A DNA stretch of 64,000 nucleotides from Thunnus maccoyii (GCF_910596095.1 NC_056550.1:20072001-20136000), one strand, 5' to 3'; shown: positions 1-15,004, numbered from the stretch's first letter. Notes: a model not told the origin generated them from the sequence alone. A program made the numbers and translations.

Positions 1-3000
1 TTGCAGGTATTTGGTCATAAACCAAAGTATTGAACAGATTGCATTATAATTTTGATGTGATGATGGCGTTAATCCAATTCGTTTAAAGGGAAACATGAGC
101 ATGTGTACCAACAGATTCTTGGCAACCCATCCAATCCACATCTAGAAATATTTGAATCTAATAACACAGAATATGTGACACTTAATGTCAAGAAGTAGTA
201 TTTGCAGTCCTATTTTGATAAAGAGATTAGTGTTGATATACCACTATTTCACACCTCATAGTAATTTGTCCTTTAAACTATACTTAAATATAATAGTAAG
301 TCATGAATGTGAAGTAGGAGTGAAATGATATTGGTATTGCCAGACAAAAACAACAACAAAATGAAAATAAATATTTTATCACTGACTGCATGTATTGAAA
401 ATGTTCTATAATTCAGTGTTTCACTTCTACAACTGCAAAGTCTTTTTCTGACAGCGACAATAGTATAAAACGCATATGTCTCACCAAAACAAACAAGCCC
501 AGTGCAGAAACATATGTACTGTAAAATGCACTGGAGCCACCATGGGAGTGTAAAGGCTCTACTTGTTCTGTCAGAGCAGCAGTAAGCCAGCAGAGAAGCC
601 AGCTAAAGTAAACACAGCCTTTTTCTTCTTACAACTCTGGTAAAAGCTCATAGCCCTTTATTAATTCAGCGGCCTTTACTGCATTTTTGGGTGACTCTTC
701 ATTCACCTGTCAGTGCATCCCAGAGAATAAATAAATTAAAAGCAACTGGCGCTCTAGATGGTGATGACTGTAACAATGTAGCCAGAAAGAGAAATCTCGT
801 AATATCACATGAATATAAGCACAGATATGTTTTAATTTGATCAAGAATACTGAACAACAACCACTGGCCACAACTACCTCATAACTATCTGTGCATGAGT
901 GACCACAGCGGTATATCAGACATGTTTCTGGATTTGTATTATAAAACGCAATATGCAGGATGAGAAAAACACAGCAATTTAAAAAGTAGTGGGGCACACA
1001 TTTCATCTAAGGGTCTAATGCATCCTGATTTACCTCTAATGGATCGGAGTCTGAGTCAGTGTATGAACTGCAGTCATACCTTTTACATTAATGCAGGTGA
1101 AATAAAGTGAGACTGTCCATCAACATCAACACAAGCCTTCAACCCACCTGATGCCTGGTAAGTGACACTGTCGCTTCCTGTTTCACTAAAAGCTGCAGAA
1201 TAAATCCAAGCCGCAGCAATAAGACATCGAGCTTGTGATGTGGATTCAGTCTCGACAAAAAAATGATTGAGGGAACTAGTACTGTGGTGACTGCATGGAG
1301 TCGGAGTTTAGTTTACTGTCATATGTGCATACATTCTGTACTGTATATCTATTTGGCTCAGCATGTGCTTGATAAGATGTGGCTTAATGAGCAGGGAGAA
1401 GTTAGAGTAGCAGGCTTCCAGGGAAGTGAATGAGTACTTTATCCTGCTTTGTACCCAAGACTGAGTCAGTCTAATGGAATCTCCCAGGTGTGACTGTGTG
1501 GAGCTATTTTATTGTATAGGAGTCGCTGGATATGAACAATGGTGTGCAGCAGATCTACCCTGCATAAATGAGGGTTAAATGTGTGGCTTGTAATTATATT
1601 GTCACTCTGCCATTATTGTCTCGTTATTAGACATTTAGAATGTTTTCACTTTTAGAAAAATCAATCAATCATTTATTAATGACCACACAACTAAGGTCTG
1701 TGGAATTCACTTTCAGCACAGCATGGAGGGTAAGCTCAATTCAATAGTGTCAATAACATCAAATAGACAGATATCAGCATCATATTGGACACCTGACTCG
1801 CACAACAGACAATATTCACAGATTACAACAAAACTGAAATCTGTCAGGGTTAGTGAGACGTGTTCAGTGGGGGAAAAACTGTCAATTTGGTGGGCAGGAA
1901 CCTGTAGCGCCTCCTAGAGGGCATCAGCTGGAAGAGGTGGTGAGCAGAGTGAGAGGGGTCAGAAATGATCTTTTTTGCTCTTTTGATTGTGCGTTTGTGA
2001 TAGAGTGATTCAACCGTTGGGAGGGTGGTGTCATAATCTTGGATGATTTATTGACTATGCACTGCAGTTTTTTTTGCGTGATTGTCCGTGCTGCTGTCCC
2101 AGACTGTTAAAGATGAGGTGAGAATAATCTGCTCTTTTCAGTGTTTGGGTTTATTTTGTAAGATTTATGTCAACTGGCCTCAGAGACAGTTCAAAGCAAT
2201 GTCAGAGTGCATTACCAGTGAAGTTTTGTCAAATAGTCTCTTTAAATTTTGGCACTTCTAAAGCCTCTATATGTAGGATTTGAACATTTCTGACTGTGTG
2301 TGCCCCCAAGTGGTAGCATATAAATCTGACCAACAGCAAGGAAGTGTCTCATTTCTCCTAAAAGAAAATGTATGTGATCAGAACTATTCGAAAGATAATC
2401 ACATGGAAAATCTACACATAGGGTTTTTAAATGTAGAGAAATGTCCTTTCACTCATAGTGAGGCCCAAAAATATATCAAGGAACAAAAAATCTCTCATCA
2501 AAACAGTGTCATCTGGGATAAAATCTTTCAGTCTAAGAATGTTAACCTTAAATCTGTAGTAAAGCTTGCCTTGGCCCAATCAGTTTTATTCTCAGTGTCC
2601 AAAGATGTGAGACATCACCCTTTCAAATTTTGTCAGCTCAAGACCGTATCACATTTCACAGACAGATTAATAACAAACACTCACTCACCAGGAATCTTTA
2701 GGTCACAGTATTATCAAGGAGTGTAAGATAATACCCTGCAGATTAGTGCGCGTTTCGTTTCCTGTTCTGTAAAAATCCCTTTTGTCATTCACCTCAGCCT
2801 CTGCATCAGTAGACCTGCTGTCTCTCTGGCTCAAAGTGCCTTGATTGAATTAGTCAAACAAAACAGACAGACAGAGCGGGCAGCCCAGACTGATTGTTGT
2901 GTGGATAGTCGTGTGCGGCCCAGAATACAGTATTTTAAACTAATAATGTTTCTTTTGGTGTCATTGCTCTGTAGCCACAGTACACATCTGATTCTTGTGA

Positions 3001-4241
3001 CAAAATTTCACTGTCACAACTTCCCCAACTTTTACGACAACTTCAATTTCTTTACTGATGATATCCTGCATGCTTTTCTATAAAGGTCTGACTGTGATGT
3101 ATTTGAGGGGTATTAAAATTCATCTGATGTGTGACTCTGTTGTTATTCTGGCAAATTTCCATTCTTACTACCCAACAGTTTGCAACAACAATTGATGAGA
3201 AAGGATGATACATAGTGATAACAGGATACAATCTTATTCAGTTGCAATACTCTTGGCAGAAGTACAAAAGTGTCTGTCGCTCTTTAGCAATTCATTTGAA
3301 ATGGTTGAAAATCCCCTCCAGCGCTCAAAGATGACAATGAGATCTCTTAACAGCACAGTCATTGTCTCATTTCTCAGTCAAAGTATGAAGAGAATAGGGC
3401 CAAAAGCCTCATGACGCCAATGTCTGAATACTTGCAGAGCTCCATGTTGATGCCTTCATAGATGTTTGCTTGAATCCTTGTAGGTTTTCAACCTCAAGTA
3501 CAAAAGTGCTGAAAGAGAATCTGACCTCAGTCATGTCAATCCGTTTCCCTCAGCTGCATCTGCCATTGTTCTTACAAATGCTATGAACGCAACTCCATCC
3601 TGCTTTCAAGGACGAAATACAAGAATAACATCTATTTGTTCGTAGACTTCATTGTACCAGGCATCTCCATCGACTGTTGTTTTCCTTTAAGCCGTGCAGG
3701 AGGTGTGAGAGGATTCTTGCTTTTTATTTTAAAGACACACAGGCTGTAGAGCTCGAGGTGCCAGTTACTTTGGCAGTGTGCAGCAGCAGAGCTGAGTGGT
3801 TCAAGAGAAGATGGACTACAGCACATTTGCTGCTGAATGTGTAGTCCTCTCCACCCACGCATCATATTAGCACTGGTGGCCAAGATCATATAATATACAT
3901 AAGATAGATTTTGCAAGAAAAAAGGTGGTAAAATGAATAAAGTGCCAAGTATAAATGTTTGATTCAGGAGAGTAGTCTGTCATAAGCGATTGTAGTCAGA
4001 GGTGGTTAGAATAGAATCAAAGGTAGCATACATCACTTAAAGCATCTCATTTGTCAAATTTTTCAGTAAACAAAATTTGTAAATACAACATTTTTAAAAC
4101 CAAAACAGACTCAAAAAAGGTTTTGAAAGTTTACTTGTATCTGTATAATTACAATTCTGTCAACCAATTATGAATTTGGACGAATGGAAATTAGATTCAA
4201 CATTTCCTTTCAGACTCATTGCACTGGATATTTAAAATCTG
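1..4241. other. AT-rich DNA, nothing recognised
   Basis: No exon with splice sites and no repeat with clear ends was found. The longest open frame (2280-2726) starts at TTG and has no domain; its first ATG is at 2404. Confidence 0.5.
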
Positions 4242-4749
4242 CGGTGTGGAGGGGGTATTCAGATCGTTTATGTATGTGAAAGTCGCAATACTACCATGTA
4301 AAATACTCCATTACAAGTAAATGAATTACATTAAAATGTAAATGTTATTAAATATGATTAGTTAAATGTACTTAAAGTATCAAAAATAATAGTAATTCAT
4401 GCAGAAAAATGGTGCCTGTTAATGTTATACTATCACGATATCTATTTTGGTTGGTCAAGGAGCTAATTTTAACTATTTTATATACTATTGAGTAGTTTTC
4501 TATAAGAATTAATTATATTTTATAAACTGATCATACAGTATGTTACATATATAAAGCTTTATTTTGTAACTAGTAACTACAGTTGTCAAATGAATGTAGT
4601 GGTAAAGTAAGTAAAGGTGCAATATTTTCTTCTTGAATGTAGTGGAGTAGAAATATAAAGAAGCGTGTAATGTAAATACTTAAGTATACCTCAAATATGT
4701 ATTTAAGTACAGTACTTGAGTAAATGTACTTGGTTACATTCCACCACTG
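4242..4749. mobile_element. Common teleost MITE, CAGTGGTGGAA ends
   Basis: Reading from the right end on the - strand it begins CAGTGGTGGAATGTAACC, followed by AAGTACATTTACTCAAGTAC. The left end has GTGGAGGGGGTATTCAGATC and TACTCCATTACAAGTAAAT. I recognise this pattern from many percomorph genomes as a short hAT-type element. No coding content. Confidence 0.65.
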
Positions 4750-5069
4750 AAAATCTGTGTATCCTGTCGAGTATTAATTTTTTGTATTTTAGGTCATTCC
4801 TGTTTATTTGCCTATAAGGTTTGATAATTATGTGTTGATATATTTGCATTTTTAGTGTACAGCAGTTCATCATACACCCAGTTAAGCACATAATCAGTGA
4901 TGGTATCAGAGGATCAGTATATTTATCAGCTCTTTTTAAAGCAGTCGCTCTCAACTAGACACATGGGGGATTGATCAGACCTTGAAATGTGTCCAGGAAA
5001 CGTGTAATCTATGGATCACTCCTCTTAATCCACAGCCATCATAAGATCCTGTCTGCTGCCTGTGCTGCA

Positions 5070-5640
5070 GTATGTGCACATCTGTGATGCCCCAGGAGAC
5101 TTTCACAAATGATCCTGCGACAGATCCCAGGGCTACTGTCCTATGCCCCCACCTTCTTGGTGGTCCACATCTCTTGGGAGAGGTGCCCTGCTTGCCTGTT
5201 CAGTTAATCCAGGCCTGCCAGGACCCTGCAGGTGTTGTGTACAGACATCTGTGTGACCTTCCTTGATGAGCCCACATTGTGTACATCACTCCTAGCTGCG
5301 CCGTCAAGCCCTGATACTCTGTCATCTACTCATCAGGTCTCCCAGGACACAGTCACCTCACCTTTAAGTACCCGCCCTGATGTTTTAGACAGCAACACAT
5401 TGTTTGGACTAAGCATGGTCACACAGTGATGGGAATGTGAGTTGAAAATACTGCTACACTTTGAAGTGTCTCTCTCTAACTGCTCAGTTGACCCTGTTGG
5501 CTGCAGTTTCTCCCCCGCTCTGATGAAAGGGAGCCACACCATGCTGGTTGGAGAATCTGGCCTTCAGCACCTGGCTGTCATACCTGTGATGTCTTTCTCC
5601 TCCTGGGGTGTAGAGCCTAAGATGTCTTAGAGTCTTCCTC
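5070..5640. other. GC-rich patch of unknown origin
   Basis: Base composition rises well above the AT-rich surroundings. Overlapping short open frames of about 60 codons run on the + strand (5072-5266, 5232-5429 and 5442-5630) with no recognised domain and no clear splice sites. It could be a fragment of a decayed retroelement or pseudogene, or plain GC-rich intergenic DNA. Confidence 0.3.
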
Positions 5641-6454
5641 TTTTGAGGCACCAAGGGCATAATAGTTACTCAGCAGAAGAAGGTGGAGAGGTTGAGAAAG
5701 ACAATATTAACTGACTGAAGATCTCATGGTCTACCGCCTGCCTATTCACCTTGCTGCTTTAATCTCACCATCTTATTAGCATGTAAATCTTGCACTGTTG
5801 CTAACACTTCCTCCTGGACCAGTTGCAAATGGAACTACTGCTTCCTGTCTGCAGAATATTGCAGTATAACTGGACTCTGTGCTCCGGAGGGCTTCTCTTT
5901 CACAAGTAACCACAAAATTAACACAAAATGCAGCTTTATCTTTTTCTTGTCGTCTTGTTCGATCGTCTCCTGAGAGCCATCAACAGGTAGACAGCAGGAT
6001 TTTGTTGACAAATCCAGGTCTTGAACTCGCATGGCAGCCTTGATTTCTTCACTGCCAACCAACTAATCACCACGACGGATGCTACATCCTTCAGGTTGCA
6101 CTCAGAGGATGGATTGGATGATGGATGAAATCAGTGCAAACACTTCCCATCTTCAGCAGCAGAGAGCTGTGTTTTGCTACAGTAAAGCAGGTGATGTGAA
6201 TCAACAGATCTACCACTCTTTTTGAGGCAACAATCACTAACTAAAATGATTTTTTATTGAGCAAATAACTAACAAACACTGTACTGCCTATAGACATGCA
6301 TCCTATTTCGGAAAATGGCCGTTTTTGAACATTATTTCTAAACCTACAGCTGCATTTTCAGTTACATTTCTACAATCTGCATGTGTGAAGAAGAAGTGTT
6401 AAAAGACATGGCGCTACCCTCAAGCGTTTAAACATAAAGTCGTCTTTCTTCATC

Positions 6455-6488
<34 letters not shown>
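6455..6488. repeat. (GA)n microsatellite
   Basis: About 34 bases of GA dinucleotides with one CA interruption, followed by an A-run. Confidence 0.9.
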
Positions 6489-9400
6489 AAAAAAAATCAC
6501 ACACACATAAATAATGCATTGTTTTGAGTTGTTGCAGAGCACTCAGCGAGAGGAGAGAAGAGCAAACGCGACATATTAGAAACATTCCAGTTTGTTCTTG
6601 TTCTTCCTCGGCTCTCACGACACAGAGACTATTTTCACACGTCTGCTGCTGCACAAGAGGCTTCTGTCAGAGTTATGATACCAACGTTCCTGTGCAAACA
6701 AGTTCAAGCAAAAACCGCTCTGAGTTACAGTTGGGTAAATTATGTCCAAATATGCTGCTCAGTATTCACAAAGAGAGACTCTTCCTGTTTCTCACCTCCT
6801 CACTCTGAATCAATACACCATCAGAGCCGGCCTGTGCCAGTATAGAAAAATGTAACCCTTTATAGTTATAGCCCATAAAGTAGTCTGTTCATAAATACTG
6901 GTTTTTATTTGCAAAATGTATTAGCAAATAATATCTATAATTAAAGACAGAAAACATGTTGTGTTTGTGTTTCATACCACAGAAGCTTTGTATTTTTGTA
7001 ATTAAGTGTCCTAAAGCTTATAGCTGACTCGTGGTTGAGTACCTATCACATATAGTTATACCATCATGCTACTGACTGTGCTAGTCAGGTTTTGTTTTGG
7101 TCAAAACAGAAGTACGCCTATGTTATGAGCAAAGAATTTACACATTTGTCTGGGTTTCTGGTCACAGGAGTTTAAGATCAGGGCGTGGAGCTGCAGCCAC
7201 AGTGTTTATAATGGATGCGGTTTCATCCACACGCTATAAAGCCAATACTCACTCACTGGTTTATTGCAGCATTTGCCGCTTCCTCGAAGGGTGAATCGAA
7301 AGAAGGAATACTCTGTGTGAGTTAGATTTGCTCAGTGACCCTCTTCATAACACTAATGTTCATTACTGGCTAATGTGAAACTTTGAAGTTCCCCAGATGG
7401 CGTTGGTTGTTATTATTCATGCTCAGTGTTCAGGCTTCATGACCTGTAAATAATACTCTAAACTGTGTTGTTTTCAAAGCTGAAGCCACATATGGGAGCC
7501 TCGCTTTTTGAAATCAGTATCTGTTTTGCAGGCTCTTTTAAATACATGGCCGCACTGTTGTGGAATCATACATATCCTTTTTTGACAAATTGTGTTTACT
7601 ATTTCACGGCCTTGTATTATCTTAAGTCTCATGACAATAAATGAAGTATTGTAATGAGTCCGACTTAGATAATTGCAGAAATCTGCAGTCACACAACAGT
7701 GTGCAAACAACAGAATATTTATACATTAACAAAACAAAAGTGCACCACTGAGCCCACATGGTGTAGTAAAGGGAACACATTGTATTAATATAATAAGCTG
7801 GAATAAACTGGTAATAATGCTACAGTAGCAGTTTAAAACATGGCATGAGTAAAATGTTAAAAATTAGAATTTGGTGCCAATAAAGTTTTGTGGCCCCATA
7901 ATTCCTGATCACACACATTTTGATATTTAACTTTAAGTAAAACGAAGACAAGATGCTGCCTGCTGATTCACAGGGACCCATTAAAAGCTGTGAACAAACT
8001 CTTTTTATAAACTCTCAAACGCAACGTTTCAAGGTGCAGAGCATGAAAGCCCTTAGAAACACAAGTAAAACAGCAACAGCTATAAGTTAAGTGTAAAGTC
8101 ATCATGGTTAATGGTCATATTTGGCTCCTGGAGATGTTTATTAGCTACTAATTTATTAATAAATACAAGGCATGACCTGAATATAGTTGAGCACGAGAGC
8201 CACTTACTTACAGTTATTGAATCTCTTTATGAGCTAGTTATAATATGTTACATATAAAAGAAACATGTAATATTTAAGATACTTAAAAGCTTCACTAACA
8301 GCATGGAGGAGCTCAGGGAAAAGAGTATCGTTTAAAACAATCAGATTTATTATTGCTGCCACACACATGTGCAAAAGAAGTGAATTCCTCTAGCTTGAAT
8401 GTGTGCTTTTGCCTTATAATAACATCAGTCCTGGACCTTTATTTGTTTAACAAAAATAGGATTTAGGCTGAATATGAGACCCTCCTATTTAAATTGCCAG
8501 CTAAATTCAAATGGACCAAGTCTGCATATTTGGATTTTTCTGCCAAGGATAAAGGTTGAGAGTCAGCACTCATTTCTTATCAGGGTTCGTTGGTCATGCT
8601 ATCTCCTACCACCTTGGATCTTGTCTGGCCCGTTAAATGGATTACTGATGAATCAGTTATGTTTTGGGTGGCGCATTTAGCTTATCACTCACTGCAAATT
8701 TGAGCTGTGTGACTGATATTTTTGGATTCCTCTCCACAGTAATTTGGATGAATAAAAGAATCTCTTTAGTATGCAGGTATAGTTACAGCGGCTATTGGAG
8801 TAGCTTTACACCTCAGGAATCAGAAAGAGAGCTCCTTATCCTGACTGATCCTGTGCTCAGGGCAGGCCTCTACTGCCAGTGCAATGATTCATCCTTTCAC
8901 AAGATATATTTATGTAAAGGATCATATTTAAAGATATATATCCGCTTTCAGTGTCCTTAAATCTACAGTACATTCTGGAAAGGCCAACCTTCTCAATTTA
9001 GCTTTTTAACTGCCTTTTTCCTGCTGTTTGGTATTTCACCCAAATTCTAAGCTTTTCTAGGCATATATACATGAGAGCTTACAGTCAGTAAATCTGGTAA
9101 GTCGAAGTCTAAAACCAAACACATTCACCTTCTTTTTGATGAAGATGCAGCAAGCCTCCATGTACTCTTTGTTTCTCCTACACACTCTCCTCTCTCACTA
9201 CATATACATAAATACATGTACAGATTCACGCATACATACATACACACACAATTGGAAATTATCCAATATATTCCAATATGAATATCTGTATTAGATTTAA
9301 ACATCTAACCTCACACGAAAATGAAAATAAATCAAAGGGATTCACATGACAAAAAGATATATAACTGAAATTAATAACATAAGCTACAGTAAATTAAAAA

Positions 9401-10008
9401 ATAATAATGCGCAGTTAGGAAATGGCAAATAGAAGCAATATGAAATTGGCTAATTAGGCCTAATGCGTGAAATGAATTCAAAGTTTGCAGTGAGAGACAG
9501 ACGAAAGGAGAAAAAAAAGGGAATATCTAGTAAAACTGAAGACAAACATGAAGCCGACTGGTTAATCTGAAAGGTTTTATTCTGTATTTAAACTGTAAAG
9601 CAAAGTAAAATCAGTGGAATATCAGACAGGCAGGATAATGTATGGAATAGTAAATAAGAGTGAATAACCTGATTAACCTGATTCTAAAAAGGTAGATGCA
9701 ATTTAAACAAGCTTCTCCGTGTTCATGCCGGCTTCTAAATCTACCTACAGTCTGTCTGACAAATCTTCTATGTAAATCATATGACAGACAAACCAGCACT
9801 GAATATGTTAGTTAAAACCAACCAAACCAGTGAACTGGTGAGCTGGATCTGTTCAGTCATTTCATTGTAAACCAAATGAATCTGTTTGTTTTCCAGCTCA
9901 CAGATTCTTCATTCATTATGTCCGGCCATCTGCTAGATGAAACATGGCTGCTTGCAATCTCTCCAGGTTCAGAACAGTGGGAGGACACCAACAATTAGTG
10001 TCATACCC

Positions 10009-10226
10009 ACTATTCATCCATCCATTCGTTGTCTATACCTGCTTTTTTTTCTATTCTGGCTCAAAATGGGGCTGAATTTATCGGGAAACACCCGACACAG
10101 GTCAGCAGTCTATCACAGGTTAACACACTTTCACACTCACATTCACATGTGAGAGATTCAGAGGCTCCAGTCAACCTGACCTGCATGTCTTTGGTCTGCA
10201 GGAGGAAACTGGATCACCTAGAGGAA
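10009..10226. repeat. LINE-derived repeat common in teleosts
   Basis: The order ATCCATCCATTCGTTGTCTA, then GTCAGCAGTCTATCACAGGT, CACACTCACATTCACATG, AACCTGACCTGCATGTCTTT and GGAGGAAACTGGA matches a very frequent teleost repeat, which I attribute to the 3' part of an L2-type LINE. No coding capacity. Confidence 0.6.
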
Positions 10227-10229
10227 AAG

Positions 10230-10530
10230 CCTTGTGAAGTCAAGTCAAGTTTATTTGTACAGCCCAATATTACATAAAATGTCTCTATGGGCTTTACAGG
10301 CTCACAACAGCAACAGCTCCTGATGAATTCCCAACTCTCTAAGACAAGAAAAACCTGAAGACAAAAAAGAAGAAACCTCGGAAGAATCAATTCAATGAGT
10401 GATTCCCCCTTCTCTGGCAGTGCAATAGGAGCTACAGATAAGAAAATGACGGGAAAAAACAAAGTTGGAACAGTTAATAAAAATGTAAATGCAAAAATGT
10501 CAAACTTGTACACACCTCTCAACCCAACAT
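10230..10530. repeat. Dispersed repeat, CAAGTCAAGTTTATTTGTA type
   Basis: It begins GTCAAGTCAAGTTTATTTGT and continues ACAGCCCAATATTACATAAA and GGGCTTTACAGGCTCACAAC. This is a frequent fish interspersed repeat, probably a non-LTR retrotransposon 3' end, directly abutting the previous repeat. Confidence 0.55.
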
Positions 10531-13500
10531 GAGGCCATCCTGCAGTCTGGTTGTCCTCTTTGTGTCAGGTCATCTTTACCATAAGGTGACCACCCACATA
10601 CTAGACCCCTAGTGGTAAGACTTTAATCATAAATTTGATTGACCTGTGTTGTTGTGATTAAGTATTCATCTGTGTGACCATGCCTATTTATGAAATTGAT
10701 TTATGAAGCTCTCGCTCCCCAAGAATCAGCTCATCAGACAGCATTGTAGCACAGCTGCAGAGTAGCTGCAAATTCCTTTAAAAATCTGCTGTCTGCGTGG
10801 TAAAGGGTTAACAAATTATGGCACTATACACGTACCACATATGTCATGATCTCAGCAGGTTATCTGCAGCAATCACTTTGAAACATAGTGAACTTTTTGA
10901 TTAAAGTGTTTTTACAAGTAACTTTGCATTGCAATAAATTTTTCTTCATGCTTAATGCAGGGCAGAATCTCTGACAGACCAATTAGAGCTGATCTTGACT
11001 GTATATCATATCAAGTTGTATCATATCATATCATTGACCAATAATGAGATGAAGGATTATTATTATTAACATAATTAACATATTATCCGTGCTTTTCATG
11101 CCAGCTTTGGTATCTTTTGCTCTGATTAGCTGGATGATTCTTCTTATGAACATTTACAAACAGCATGGCTCTTGAACAGCAGTATTATTAGCGCTAGTCT
11201 TAGGCAGGTGCATAGATAGACCTTAAACGTGGCTTGAGCATCTGTACGTTTAGCCTCCTAGAGAGAATGTGCCCCTTTTTCTGGGGTGTTTTTATTTAAA
11301 CAAATAAATTCCCGTCATTCCTGCCACATCCAACGTGACACAACAACACACTAAGTACCTCATCTTGTTTCTGAGAGTAGCTGACAGAGAATTTATATTA
11401 GCATATGTTAGTGTTAATAGTTTACTGCGAGGTAAAGTGATTGTATTGACGGAACTCAGCAGCATGGAACTAACATTCAGGGGGACTATTATTGTCATCG
11501 CACATCCCATGCAAAGCGGGTTTAGATATTGAGTGTGCTCCTTTTCCTGCAGCGGGGGCACAATCCAGCGAGAAGGGATGGCGAGTGGCAAGGGAGGAGC
11601 ATATCTCTTAGATGGAGGGGGAAACATTTGTCGGCAGGAGGAAGCATCACCTTAAACAAAGCATGGATCTGTCAGAGCGATTGAGGTTTATTGTGTCATT
11701 AATCATTTGACAAGGTAACGATGCCAGAGAAAACATAATACCGGCAATCACCTGCTGGCTGCTCTGCTGTATGTTAAGGTATTTTATGGTATTCACTCCT
11801 TCAGTTGTAATAGCAAAATGTATCGTACTCTGCTATTTAGGGCTAAGACTGTAATATTATATGCAATATTGAATGAATTAGGAATATTTGGGAGAATATG
11901 CTCTCTCCACAAGTCAAAGTGCTTTGAATAATTTTCTACAATAATTTTCTACAATTTGTATCAGCCATGTGGTCAAGGTAGGCGTACACATCACTTTTGC
12001 CTCTTTAAATGGTGTGCAGACTCCACTTACCACAGGCAGGTGTGGTAATGGTGCAGACCCACTGTCACATAACATGTTTCTCCAACTTGTTTAAGTTAGT
12101 TATAAAGTTGTCCCCTCACAAGCTATAAGATAACGACAATATGACACACTTAATAAATTCAACAAAATTAAGGACGTTTTCTCCTTCCTGTAACAAGCAG
12201 GCAATGAGGTACGTTCAATGTTAGCTAAGTTAATCTGAGTTTCTAGCGTCAAATTGTTCTGCATCAACTATAGTCAGCAGTGATGTATTTTATGTATTAT
12301 GTTTGCTCACCAGGTTGCAGCTACATTTATATGAATGTTGAATGTTAACTGTTGACTAAATGTCATTATATATTTAGGGAAATAGTTAAGTTCAAGCACT
12401 TTTTTTCAGTAATTTTGGAGGGAGGGAGGGAAGGGATGAAGGAATTTTACTGTTAAAATCTTTATAAACCACTGTCTCACGCCTCAAGCCTCAGTATTAA
12501 AATATGGTATGTGAATTATATTAAACTAATTTTTGGCACATAGTGATAGTATCTTAGCCATACAGTATCAGCATCTTCTTATTTCCCGTTATTACTGAAG
12601 CAATTACGTCTTCTATGGAGAAGTGGTAAGAGACGATATGGAGGCAAGAGAGGCAGCCATGCAGCCAGAGGAAGTGCATCTTTGCTTCTGCAAAAGAGGA
12701 TGTCAGTCAGAGGGTTACAGTAGGTAAGAGTTGGGCTGGTTAACATGTGAGGAGAATTTACTGAAATACACTTAATTTCTTTGCATGTATCATTAATTAA
12801 CCGTCATGTAACAGTGTATGAACCAATCTCAGTCATGAGTTTGTTTTAAATACATACATTTTAACATCCATTGCAAAAGTAATCATTCCAGGCATATTTA
12901 ATTATTTGCAAAAAGTTGCCTTTTATGAATTTGGGCCCCTGCCCCTCTAACATCCTCTGTTGATGTTTCACTCAGCAATCAATGCTGTTGTCACCAAATA
13001 CAATGCATAGCTGGGAGTAATATAAATGAGAGAAAATGAGAGAGCAGCTTGGTGTATGGAAATGCAATATTTATTGACTTCTGTTATGTTTAGTATCTTA
13101 CAGTCTGTGTTTATCATGTGCATATGGGTAAAACTGGTTGTTTTATGCTGCCAGATACCAAAACAACCTAAATACGAAAAATGGTTTAACTTTCATTCTC
13201 TGTCATGACAACACAGCCGGTGTAAAATATTAATTTACGCTATTCTCATTATGGAAATTGGAGGGAAAAGAAAACATAATTAACTTGGCCTGCAATAAAA
13301 TACTCAAACATCAACAAAAGAACAACACTGTATACAGCATCATCGTGTTTACATACTCATAGCGTTAATATAAGATGTTTTCTTTCCCCTTTCAGGTTTT
13401 TTTTTTTTTACAGTAAACATAAGAGTCTGTGAGTGCATGTAGAAGGAATGCACATTTTCTTCACCTTGCTTATGTTTCTGCAGTACAGTTGAATTTAATT

Positions 13501-14089
13501 CATTTAATTGTTCATGCATTGATCAAATTCCACACTTGAATAACCCTGGAATGGATGTACAGAACATTGCCTGCCATGTTAGAGCACTCAGATCTTGTTC
13601 TTGTTTGATGTCAAATTCCTGATTTTTAAGCATCTTTATCAGGTGATCAAGCTGTTGTTACACCCAAATGTTACTATGGCTGCAGTCTTGGTGTGACATC
13701 AGTGTATGGCAGGCTGGAGACTTAATGGATTAAGAATGAGCAGAACAGTGGTGTCTTAGTCAAACTAGACGTATGGCTCAAAGCAGCAGTGCTCTAATTG
13801 AATTTTGTTATTCTTATCATACTTGTACATTTTTGATCAAAAACATATCTGCAGCTACTGAAAAAAATCTCCCTGACTTGTCTTTATCAGGACCTATAAG
13901 AACCACAGGAGTCCCTCAATTATGCAGGCTGTCAGGCACAATTCAGGTCACTTGGGGATACATGTTCAAAATGATTGAGATGGCCTCATATGGAGCCCTA
14001 CAAATGTCAACCACTCTGGATGTAGGAACATAGGAGGAGTTAACACTATTCCTATACATCGAACAGCACCACAGCATGACAACTCATTA

Positions 14090-14640
14090 CAAATTGAGGG
14101 TTTAATAGCTGAGCATTTTGATACAATTAGAAAATTAAATTGATCAGGCACCCTATGGATCACTGCGACTAACAGTAAGACACAGATAAGACAAATATCT
14201 CTAGACGTGATTTTTCTTGCTTGTTTATTTGAAGGAGTACAAAGTGGTGCCAGAGTTAGCCATTACCTCAAATTACATTCACATCTTTTCAAAGACACAC
14301 AACCACTTAAGATAAAGGCAAATGTATCACAGTGTTAGCGGAATTGTTTTAGCAGTCGGCTCTGGAAAAGATCTACAGCCCTCATCTCTCCTCTGAGGAA
14401 GACACTCTTCCAACAAGGCATGTCTAATTTGAAAAAGAATGAAGAAGAGGGAGGGGGGAGGGCAATTTCAATGAGCCAGGAAATGTAATGCATCTGGCCC
14501 AGCAGCTTTGATGGGAGTCTATCAACTCCAATATTAATGCGAGGATTTGCGTGGCCATTCATGTGTTGGGCTCTCCAGCTGAGAGAGAACACAGTTGTTC
14601 TATTACATGGGTTAGCACTTCTATAGAGATCACCTGAGGC
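14090..14640. promoter_or_regulatory. Possible conserved non-coding element
   Basis: A unique-looking stretch with homeobox-type cores (ACAATTAGAAAATTAAATTG near 14124, ATATTAATGC near 14533), an ATGTAATGCAT block near 14483 and no repeat hallmarks or open frames. Its texture is like vertebrate conserved non-coding DNA. Conservation cannot be tested from one sequence. Confidence 0.3.
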
Positions 14641-15004
14641 CTGCTGGACATTTTCCCTCCACGTCCTCTACCACATTGTCACTGCCTTGCTGAGTGAAGT
14701 GAAGACAAATAACACCTACAGTATGCAGATGAGCCTGGAAGTAGCCAATATACTGTTTGTTATTGAGTTAACTTAAGAGCTTTCATGTTGTCATCAAGAG
14801 GCAAATTATGGAGCTCTTTCATGGACAGTGAATGGGAGACTGATTTGTAGACATGGTAACAGCACCCAAATTTATTTTACAGAAATATGGGGATATTATC
14901 TGGTTCATCTGGCTCATTTGTATGTTAAAAAACAAATATTACAGAAGTTTGAAAAAATAGCATTCTGTCTAATGCTGTTCTTTATGATATATGTTTACAT
15001 TTCA

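Larger units (their letters stand above)
4750..10008. other. Intergenic or intronic DNA without recognised genes
   Basis: Apart from the GC-rich patch at 5070-5640 and the GA microsatellite, it holds only AT-rich DNA and short incidental open frames. Confidence 0.5.

Noticed and set aside
2280..2726. 148-codon open frame on the + strand
   Set aside because: It begins at TTG, the first ATG is at 2404, no domain or splice context is visible, and residue composition reflects AT-rich DNA.
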